From Anaerolineaceae bacterium UBA2260 (GTDB lineage Bacteria > Chloroflexota > Anaerolineae > Anaerolineales > Anaerolineaceae), in contig DDXM01000058.1 in the NCBI GenBank assembly GCA_002347485.1, forward strand, positions 1-14,304: 14,304 bases of DNA, read 5' to 3'. The position numbers and the translations under genes are program-made. Shown here piece after piece: positions 7,953-12,519 of this stretch. Positions within the stretch are counted from its first letter, which is position 1, and every line of letters begins with the position of its first letter. The notes under the pieces are model-generated. The model did not search any database, was not told the DNA's origin, and saw only the letters and a list, made by a program, of their open reading frames with translations.

Positions 7953-8557
7953 CCTGTAAAGGCGCACACATCCGCCATCGCCTGCCCGGCGTTGTGAAAA
8001 TGAATAGCGTTGATTCCCAGCTCGCGGGCGGATAGGATATTTATGAACGTATCGTCGATAAAGATCGCTTCTCTTGGAGCCACGTTCAACAAATTCAGCA
8101 TCTTTATATAAATTGCCGGGTCAGGTTTCGCAACTTTGACTTCCGCCGAAATCATTACTTCATGAAATATATCCTGTTGCCCCAGGAACTCGTTGATGAG
8201 TTTCCTGGTACCAGACCAGGCATTGCTGAGCAGCGATGTTTTATACTCTTTCTTTAAAACGCCAATGAATCCCGCCAGGTTCATATCAAAACGATCGCCC
8301 TCCCAATATCGGTGAATGAAAACCGGCAGGTCGATCGGTTGGATACCGATCTGTCCAGCCACCCATCGCCAATGTTCGTCTTCACGCTTGATCCCCGCTG
8401 TGGCTTGGGCAGCCGATTCGCTGTAGATGACCAGGTCATTCAACGCTTCCACTTCCAATCCAAATTCAGCGGCAAGTATTCTCCGCGGTGTTGGGTCTTC
8501 TTCCCTCCATAAAACACCGACCAAATCCCAAATGATTGCTTTGATCTTCGGCTTCAA
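7949..8557 (-). CDS. HAD-superfamily hydrolase, subfamily IA (YihX-like), 202 aa
   Basis: A predicted cytoplasmic phosphatase-like protein of the haloacid dehalogenase fold. Motif I is WDLVGVL with nucleophile Asp11; motif II is Ser111 (LLSNAW); motif III is Lys144 (KVAKPDP); motif IV is Asp168-Asp169 (FIDDT). An alpha-helical cap lies between motifs I and II, as in subfamily I. The second motif-I Asp is Val13; related proteins such as E. coli YihX have Gly there, so loss of this Asp is known in the group but Val is less usual. The start chosen is TTG at 8557 because AGGAG sits 6 bases upstream; the ATG at 8572 would add five residues but lacks a ribosome site. It is coupled to the downstream phosphoesterase by a 4-base overlap, suggesting a joint phosphate-ester salvage or repair role (inference). 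Substrate unknown. Confidence 0.87.
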   Translation of the reverse strand: MKPKIKAIIWDLVGVLWREEDPTPRRILAAEFGLEVEALNDLVIYSESAAQATAGIKREDEHWRWVAGQIGIQPIDLPVFIHRYWEGDRFDMNLAGFIGVLKKEYKTSLLSNAWSGTRKLINEFLGQQDIFHEVMISAEVKVAKPDPAIYIKMLNLLNVAPREAIFIDDTFINILSARELGINAIHFHNAGQAMADVCAFTG

Positions 8558-8563
8558 TGCACT

Positions 8564-8568
8564 CTCCT
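8564..8568 (-). promoter_or_regulatory. Ribosome-binding site favouring a TTG start for the HAD gene
   Basis: AGGAG on the minus strand lies 6 bases before TTG at 8557. It falls within the first codons of the alternative ATG frame at 8572, which has no comparable site upstream. This makes the TTG the more likely start. Confidence 0.55.
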
Positions 8569-8588
8569 GCATTGTATTTTTCTGCTGT

Positions 8589-8594
8589 AGTATA
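8589..8594 (-). promoter_or_regulatory. Possible extended -10 promoter of the HAD-phosphoesterase pair
   Basis: The minus strand carries TGATATACT, an extended -10 (TGn-TATACT), about 32 bases before the TTG start of the HAD gene. No good -35 hexamer is found at the right distance, as is common for extended -10 promoters. The site lies just beyond the hairpin at 8609-8637, which is the expected place for a new transcription start. Confidence 0.4.
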
Positions 8595-8608
8595 TCACGG
8601 TGAAATTC

Positions 8609-8637
8609 GAGGGCTTCCGTATAGCCAGGCAGCCCTC
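8609..8637 (-). terminator. Hairpin after the GNAT operon, probable terminator
   Basis: GAGGGCT and AGCCCTC form a perfect 7-bp stem, and after one mismatch two further C-G pairs can extend it. It lies 24 bases downstream of the stop of the second GNAT gene. The following transcript strand reads GAATTTCA, a weak T-tract, so termination may be incomplete. No competing function is apparent. Confidence 0.5.
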
Positions 8638-8661
8638 ATCAGTATTTCGGAAAAGGAGGAT

Positions 8662-9225
8662 CTACTCAACCGGCAGGGTTTGCAGCTGCTCCCATTCTAT
8701 TCGCAGAATGCCCATATCAATGATATCCCACCGTTGATCTTCCTTGAAGATCACCTCGCGCTGGGTACCCTCGTACCTGAATCCGCATTTTTCGTAGGAG
8801 CGGATCGCGCGCTTGTTGTAAGCAAAAACGTTCAGGTTGATGCGGTTAAGGTTGAGCCCTCTGAAGGCGTAGTCGAGTACCAGCTGCATGGCTTCCGTGC
8901 CATACCCTTTTCCACGGTAATCGGGATCGCCGATGCCGATACCCACCCAGCCGCTCCGGGCAGCCCAGTCGAAACCGTCAAGCTCGATGAATCCGATCAC
9001 CCGCTCATCGACGACAGTGTGCACCATGAATAGCGCGCCGCTGCCATTGTTCTCCTCGAAGTGTTCTTTGGCGAGAGAACCCGCCACCGGCACAGCCGGG
9101 GCGTCATCCAGCAATCGTTGATACTCACTGTCCAGGTCCCATTCCTCCCAATACTTCATTTCCTTTTCCAGGTCCAATGGCATTAGTTTCACTTTTTCGC
9201 CCTTGAAAAGTTCCCGGTTATTCAT
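8662..9225 (-). CDS. GNAT-family N-acetyltransferase, RimJ/RimL-like, 187 aa
   Basis: A predicted cytoplasmic acetyl-CoA-dependent N-acetyltransferase of the RimJ/RimL (Acetyltransf_3) type; the acceptor could be a protein N-terminus, an amine or an antibiotic and cannot be read from the sequence. The acetyl-CoA pyrophosphate-binding motif is intact at R104-GKGYG-109 after beta-strand 4 (GWVGIGIGD). A later Asn137 (NVFAYNKRA) and EKCGF at 145-149 complete the C-terminal part of the fold. The start at 9225 is fixed by GGAGGTG just upstream and by the ATGA overlap with the preceding GNAT gene; the frame stays open nine codons further to an ATG at 9252 that would include this ribosome site. The beginning (NNRELFKG) and end (GILRIEWEQLQ) match the neighbouring GNAT, so the two are tandem paralogues. 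Stop is TAG. Confidence 0.88.
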   Translation of the reverse strand: MNNRELFKGEKVKLMPLDLEKEMKYWEEWDLDSEYQRLLDDAPAVPVAGSLAKEHFEENNGSGALFMVHTVVDERVIGFIELDGFDWAARSGWVGIGIGDPDYRGKGYGTEAMQLVLDYAFRGLNLNRINLNVFAYNKRAIRSYEKCGFRYEGTQREVIFKEDQRWDIIDMGILRIEWEQLQTLPVE

Positions 9226-9797
9226 GCATTCACCTCCTGTGCGCGTTTCCATTCCGTACGTAAAAGTCCGTAAACTAGTTCATCATAAACTCTGCCGTTG
9301 TAGTAGATCGCCTGGCGCCGCTGTGATTCGCGGAGAAAACCAGCCTTCTCCAGGAGCGCGATCTCATGTTCGTGATGGGTCGTCGTGTAAGCGCTCACGC
9401 GATGCAGGCTGAGCTCCATGAATATGTAATTCAGCGCCATTTTCAGCACAGCGTCGGCATATTTTTCGAAGCTCTCTTCATCCACGAAATCCAGGAACAG
9501 ATGGGTCGCCTGGTTGCTACTAGAAACGTACCCGATCTTCAGCAAACCCACCAGGCGGCCACTTTCCATCGCACGCACGGCGAAGTAGTAACGATTGCCG
9601 GATTCACTCGCCTTCTTAAGCATTTCCTTCAGCTTCTTCTTGATCTCGCTGACCATGTAGGGTCTAAAGATACCGTCAAAATGGTGCGCGACGAATGAAG
9701 GTGAGTTTGTCCAGCGTGACAACACCTCGGCGTCCTTTTCAGGATCAAGGGCGGTCAATTTGATATTTCCATCCATAAACAATGTTCGGTTGATCAT
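9222..9797 (-). CDS. GNAT-like protein with degenerate acetyl-CoA loop, 191 aa
   Basis: This is a paralogue of the next gene: it shares the start (INRTLFMDG), the KAGF block (EKAGF, 150-154) and the end (GLLRTEWKRAQ). The N-terminal GNAT elements are visible (ESGRLVGLLKIGY, 78-90). However, where the R/Q-x-x-G-x-G/A acetyl-CoA loop should lie after beta-strand 4, it reads DFVDEESFEKYADA (103-116), and the usual Asn before the KAGF helix is replaced by a His-rich THHEHE run (140-145). It may not bind acetyl-CoA normally, and could be a pseudo-enzyme, a partner of the adjacent GNAT, or a variant enzyme. The start at 9797 has GGAG 5 bases upstream; an ATG at 9821 has no ribosome site. It lies 37 bases after the recombinase-like gene and overlaps the next gene by 4 bases. 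Confidence 0.8.
   Translation of the reverse strand: MINRTLFMDGNIKLTALDPEKDAEVLSRWTNSPSFVAHHFDGIFRPYMVSEIKKKLKEMLKKASESGNRYYFAVRAMESGRLVGLLKIGYVSSSNQATHLFLDFVDEESFEKYADAVLKMALNYIFMELSLHRVSAYTTTHHEHEIALLEKAGFLRESQRRQAIYYNGRVYDELVYGLLRTEWKRAQEVNA
9231..9237 (-). promoter_or_regulatory. Ribosome-binding site that fixes the start of the second GNAT
   Basis: GGAGGTG, a full Shine-Dalgarno match, lies inside the last codons of the upstream GNAT gene and 5 bases before the ATG at 9225. It supports the coupled ATGA start over the upstream ATG at 9252. Confidence 0.7.
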
Positions 9798-9834
9798 TCT
9801 TGCTCCAAATCCTGGCTGCATCGACGCAGCCTAT

Positions 9835-10263
9835 TTAAAAGATCTGCAATGGCACGCAATCACCTTCGCGGCATACCAGCAGATCAAAGCCGCCCACCGC
9901 CAGGTACAAATTGCGTAAGTCATCTTCCACAATGCCCGGTTCCCAGATTGTTGAGGCTTCCAGGACGAAGATACGATTGAAAAGCCCGTTGATCAGGTCA
10001 GCTTTCAATTGCATATACGCTGGCCGCTGCAGGTTCTTCAACTGGTCCACATCCACGTAAACCCCGCTCAAATTCACCATCATTTGCTTGGATTGGAGGA
10101 GCAACAGCCCCGCGTAAAGCTGGGATTTCGCATCGCGGCAATACGCACCATGATCTGCCTTTTCACCGCGGATATAGAACGCGAAGGCATCCGGATTCAA
10201 CCGGTCATCTAAGTCAAATTTATCCACACGATAAGCGCCGATCTTCATGAACGTATCCAACAT
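9835..10263 (-). CDS. Small protein resembling a serine-recombinase catalytic domain, active site lost, 142 aa
   Basis: The ATG at 10263 has GGAGG 6 bases upstream; the open frame runs further to a TTG at 10296 without support. The order of elements follows the N-terminal (resolvase) domain of serine recombinases: a beta-strand ending YIR (30-32), a stretch to a Gln (48), a helix, GVYVD (67-71), RPA (80-82), then LINGLFNRIFVLE (90-102). In active recombinases the first strand reads Y-x-R-V-S with the nucleophilic serine; here it is YIRGE, with Glu34 in the serine position. The Arg-rich DRLSR motif after the fourth strand reads EASTIW. There is no DNA-binding C-terminal domain. If the similarity is real, it cannot cut DNA. 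It is the first gene of an operon with two GNATs. The fold assignment is by eye and only moderately sure; otherwise it is an uncharacterised protein. Confidence 0.75.
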   Translation of the reverse strand: MLDTFMKIGAYRVDKFDLDDRLNPDAFAFYIRGEKADHGAYCRDAKSQLYAGLLLLQSKQMMVNLSGVYVDVDQLKNLQRPAYMQLKADLINGLFNRIFVLEASTIWEPGIVEDDLRNLYLAVGGFDLLVCREGDCVPLQIF

Positions 10264-10388
10264 TCTCGGCCTCCTCTTTCTTCGCTCGCACGACAAACAC
10301 TACCTTGTTACGCACCAGGATCGATCTCCTGCAATCACACGACCTCTTTCTCGACCATTCCTCCTCCTTCCGATACCTGACCAGGGAA

Positions 10389-10430
10389 TTAAAACAAAAC
10401 GATCACGGGGCTTGCTTGCTCCCGTGACCG
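10389..10430 (-). terminator. Intrinsic terminator of the small 31-codon transcription unit
   Basis: On the minus strand CGGTCACGGG and CCCGTGATCG form a 10-bp stem (one G-T pair) around an 11-base loop, followed directly by TTTTGTTTTAATT. It begins 22 bases after the TAA of the 31-codon ORF. This is a textbook intrinsic terminator and closes a transcript of about 190 bases starting near 10578. Confidence 0.88.
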
Positions 10431-10451
10431 TCAAACGCAGATCTTATGATC

Positions 10452-10547
10452 TTAACTGGAAACAGGCGCATTACAACAAGGAGAACCAACACCACCGGCG
10501 TTGCATAGGGTGTATGTGGCTACAGTTGCGTGAATTTCATAAACCAT
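10452..10547 (-). CDS. Predicted 31-residue cysteine-containing peptide
   Basis: I do not recognise this peptide. ATG at 10547 has GGAG 9 bases upstream and TAA ends it at 10452. It has its own promoter (10585-10612) and a strong terminator 22 bases after the stop, so it looks like a deliberate single-gene unit. The N-terminal half is MVYEIHATVATYTL; Cys15 is followed by NAGG (16-19), then VG and SPCCNAP (22-28) with adjacent Cys24-Cys25, and a tail VSS. No transmembrane segment or classic signal peptide is visible. The Gly-Gly and the Cys/Ser/Thr-rich C-terminal part recall precursors of modified peptides, but no maturation enzyme is recognisable next to it. Codons mostly end in T, unlike the C/G-ending neighbours. 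Alternatively the transcript is a small RNA; a 7-bp hairpin (CAACGCC-GGT-GGTGTTG) lies within it. Confidence 0.55.
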   Translation of the reverse strand: MVYEIHATVATYTLCNAGGVGSPCCNAPVSS

Positions 10548-10584
10548 GTTGCTGCGCTCCTTTCGTTAGATTGCTTACATTTAC

Positions 10585-10612
10585 ATAATATCAAAAATCG
10601 AAATCTCGTCAA
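10585..10612 (-). promoter_or_regulatory. Sigma70-type promoter of the 31-codon peptide gene
   Basis: On the minus strand, -35 TTGACG (10612-10607), a 16-base spacer and -10 TATTAT (10590-10585) preceded by TTGA. The predicted start is near 10578, about 30 bases before the ATG. It lies 26 bases after the stop of the transglycosylase gene, with no terminator visible between. Confidence 0.7.
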
Positions 10613-10637
10613 GAGGTGAATTTAATAAAAATCCAAA

Positions 10638-11210
10638 TTAGTTCCCCTCCGGTGAAATTGAAGCATAAATACCGAGCACCATGTCCGCGTACCAGTACCC
10701 CACATCTCCGGGTCCATACGCCTTGAGCGCATCGCGCGTGTTCCCGTGCCGTTCGGTCAATCCAGCGAGCATGCGCACGCCAAATTCAACATTAAAGGCT
10801 GGGTCTTTTAACTCCGCGATCGTGGGACGGCTGGCAAAACACGGCCCGTTGATGCACTGAAAAGTCGCCGCGATCCCGTCGCGCGGCATCACCTGCATCA
10901 AGCCCACCGCCCCGGAATGCGAAATGACTTCCGGCTGACCACCGCTCTCCACCAGCATCACCGCCGCCACCAGCAGAGGGTCCACCCCAAAACGCCCCGC
11001 CTGTTCTTCGATCAACGCACACCAGGGAAGGATCTTTTCCGGGTAGTAAGCAGCCTGCTGACACTCACCAGGTAGGGTAACCAACACGGTGTTGATTGAT
11101 TTATTATCGGCGCTGGCCGTCGCCTGCGGCTGCACCAGATGATTCAACAAGACCAGTAAAAAGCTGCTTATCAATATCGCTGGAAAAATGGCTTTCTGAA
11201 CCGCGGACAT
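10638..11210 (-). CDS. Membrane-anchored or secreted lytic transglycosylase-like (SLT-domain) protein, 190 aa
   Basis: A predicted peptidoglycan-cleaving enzyme acting outside the membrane. Residues 8-26 form a hydrophobic segment followed by ATASA (30-34), so it is either a signal peptide cleaved near 34 or an N-terminal anchor. The SLT lysozyme-like domain spans about 60-185: FGVDPLLVAAVMLVESGG contains the catalytic Glu88, and GAVGLMQVMP (100-109) is the characteristic second motif. The third motif, usually AYNxG, reads AYGPG (164-168), so the conserved Asn is Gly. Four cysteines (50, 64, 119, 124) could form disulfides outside the cell. The start has AGGAGGT 5 bases upstream. Single-gene unit with a near-consensus promoter. 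It could serve wall remodelling or be part of a secretion or competence apparatus, but no such genes adjoin it. Confidence 0.85.
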   Translation of the reverse strand: MSAVQKAIFPAILISSFLLVLLNHLVQPQATASADNKSINTVLVTLPGECQQAAYYPEKILPWCALIEEQAGRFGVDPLLVAAVMLVESGGQPEVISHSGAVGLMQVMPRDGIAATFQCINGPCFASRPTIAELKDPAFNVEFGVRMLAGLTERHGNTRDALKAYGPGDVGYWYADMVLGIYASISPEGN

Positions 11211-11235
11211 TGTGTACCTCCTGGTTGTTTACACC

Positions 11236-11264
11236 AGTATAGTACATTTGTTCTAATTTGTCAA
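11236..11264 (-). promoter_or_regulatory. Sigma70-type promoter of the transglycosylase gene
   Basis: On the minus strand, a consensus -35 TTGACA (11264-11259), a 17-base spacer and -10 TATACT (11241-11236). The predicted start is near 11229, only about 20 bases before the ATG. The -35 directly abuts the T-tract of the gmd terminator. Confidence 0.85.
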
Positions 11265-11293
11265 GAAGAAAAAGGCGGGGGATTTCCCGCCTT
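11265..11293 (-). terminator. Intrinsic terminator of gmd
   Basis: AAGGCGGG and CCCGCCTT form an 8-bp stem around a 6-base loop, followed on the transcript strand by TTTTTCTTCTT counting the stem-end Ts. It begins about 15 bases after the gmd stop. Confidence 0.88.
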
Positions 11294-11307
11294 CATTCAT
11301 CATTCGA

Positions 11308-12378
11308 TCAGCGTTCCATGCTCACAACCTGGTGCTCCCACCGGTGCCAGCCGCCGAATTTCTCCTCCAGGATCTTCTTGCCCTCACCCGGACACGGCTG
11401 ACCGATCAACTCGAGGTCAGCGTCGACCATGATGCGCACCAGTTCGTGGAATTTGATCTGGGGCTCCCATCCGAGCTGGGTGCGCGCTTTGCTGGGGTCT
11501 GAAAGCAGGTAGTCGACCTCTGTCGGGCGGAAGTATCGTGGATCGATCTCAACGTACTGCTTCCACTGCATACCCAGGTAGCCGAACGCTTCGTCCAGGA
11601 ATTCCCGCGGGCTGTGTGATTCGCCCGTGCCGATCACATAATCATCCGGTTTCTCCTGCTGCAGCATCATCCACATGGCTTCCACGTACTCCGGTGCGTA
11701 TCCCCAGTCGCGTTTGGAATCAAGGTTACCCAGGTAAAGTTTATTCTGGGTACCAGCCTTGATCGCTGCCACGGCGCGGGTGATCTTGCGCGTGACGAAG
11801 GTCTCGCCGCGGCGCGGGGATTCATGGTTGAACAGGATGCCGTTGGTGGCAAAAATTCCATAACCCTCGCGGTAATTGCGCGTGACCCAGTAGGAGTACA
11901 CTTTGGCCGCCGCGTACGGACTACGCGGCTCGAACGGGGTAAGCTCATTCTGCGGGGGTTTGGCGCCGCCAAACATCTCGCTGGAGGAAGCCTGGTAAAA
12001 GCGCTCCAGGTATCCGCTGCGGCGGATCGCCTCGAGGATGCGGATGGTACCCAAGCCGGTCACATCTCCGGTATATTCGGGCATATCAAAACTCACACGC
12101 ACGTGGCTTTGCGCCGCCAGGTTGTAAACCTCATCCGGTTTCACATTGTAAACCACGTCCATCAGGCTTTCAATGACCGCCACGTCGCCATAATGCAAAA
12201 GAAGACGCGCTTCCGCGCCGTTGCGATGCGGGTCGCGGTACAGGTGGTCAATCCGGCGCGTGTTGAAGGTACTGGCGCGGCGGATGATTCCATGCACCTC
12301 GTAACCTTTCGCGAGCAACAATTCAGCCAGGTAAGATCCATCCTGGCCAGTAATGCCGGTGATTAAAGCCTTTTTCAT
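11308..12378 (-). CDS. gmd: GDP-mannose 4,6-dehydratase, 356 aa
   Basis: Converts GDP-D-mannose to GDP-4-keto-6-deoxy-D-mannose with bound NADP, the first step towards GDP-fucose, GDP-rhamnose or GDP-perosamine for surface glycans; cytoplasmic. It is an extended short-chain dehydrogenase/reductase: cofactor motif G8-ITG11-QDG14, the GMD-typical RRASTFNTRRIDHLY (33-47), the SSSE catalytic segment (131-134), and Tyr155-x-x-x-Lys159. NHESPRRGETFVTRKI and the KRDWGYAPEYVEAMW block are characteristic of GMD rather than of other sugar dehydratases. The start at 12378 has AAGGAGG 6 bases upstream and gives MKKALITGITGQDG; the frame stays open to 12414 but lacks support there. It is a single-gene unit with its own promoter and terminator. 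No partner gene (fcl/wcaG, rmd or per) is in the window, so the final sugar is unknown. Confidence 0.96.
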   Translation of the reverse strand: MKKALITGITGQDGSYLAELLLAKGYEVHGIIRRASTFNTRRIDHLYRDPHRNGAEARLLLHYGDVAVIESLMDVVYNVKPDEVYNLAAQSHVRVSFDMPEYTGDVTGLGTIRILEAIRRSGYLERFYQASSSEMFGGAKPPQNELTPFEPRSPYAAAKVYSYWVTRNYREGYGIFATNGILFNHESPRRGETFVTRKITRAVAAIKAGTQNKLYLGNLDSKRDWGYAPEYVEAMWMMLQQEKPDDYVIGTGESHSPREFLDEAFGYLGMQWKQYVEIDPRYFRPTEVDYLLSDPSKARTQLGWEPQIKFHELVRIMVDADLELIGQPCPGEGKKILEEKFGGWHRWEHQVVSMER

Positions 12379-12433
12379 CGATCGCCTCCTTGGCGTTTTT
12401 TGAGATCTTTCCACTATCGAACGGGTTAGTCAG

Positions 12434-12462
12434 ATTATAACCGATTGAACCAACGATGCCAG
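12434..12462 (-). promoter_or_regulatory. Sigma70-type promoter of gmd
   Basis: On the minus strand, a perfect -10 TATAAT (12439-12434) and a -35 CTGGCA (12462-12457, 4 of 6 consensus bases) are 17 bases apart. The predicted start is near 12427, about 50 bases before the gmd ATG. It lies just past the clpC terminator. Confidence 0.65.
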
Positions 12463-12465
12463 TTC

Positions 12466-12504
12466 TTAAAACACATCGGCACCACGCTTAGCGTGATGCC
12501 GATG
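12466..12504 (-). terminator. Intrinsic terminator of clpC
   Basis: CATCGGCATCACGC and GCGTGGTGCCGATG form a 14-bp stem (one G-T pair) closed by a 3-base loop, followed by TGTTTTAAG. It starts 15 bases after the clpC stop. The T-tract is short, but the stem is very stable. Confidence 0.8.
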
Positions 12505-12519
12505 AAAGTTCCACAGCGA

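Noticed and set aside
10301..10312. Minus-strand CGTAACAAGGTA matches a universal motif near the 3' end of 16S rRNA
   Set aside because: Only 12 bases match; the surrounding sequence, including the expected anti-Shine-Dalgarno end, does not. Judged to be chance.
10335..10358. Very strong Shine-Dalgarno (GGAGGAGG) followed by a 7-codon minus-strand ORF upstream of the recombinase-like gene
   Set aside because: Too short to support, no matching promoter or attenuator structure was found, and purine-rich runs are frequent here.
10247..10588. Plus-strand open frame of 113 codons across the peptide-gene gap
   Set aside because: It has no ribosome site or promoter, begins inside the recombinase-like gene, and the minus-strand promoter, ORF and terminator explain the region better.
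12383..12395. Small CGCC-AAGGA-GGCG hairpin around the gmd ribosome-binding site
   Set aside because: A 4-bp stem leaves most of the Shine-Dalgarno in the loop; too weak to call a regulatory switch.
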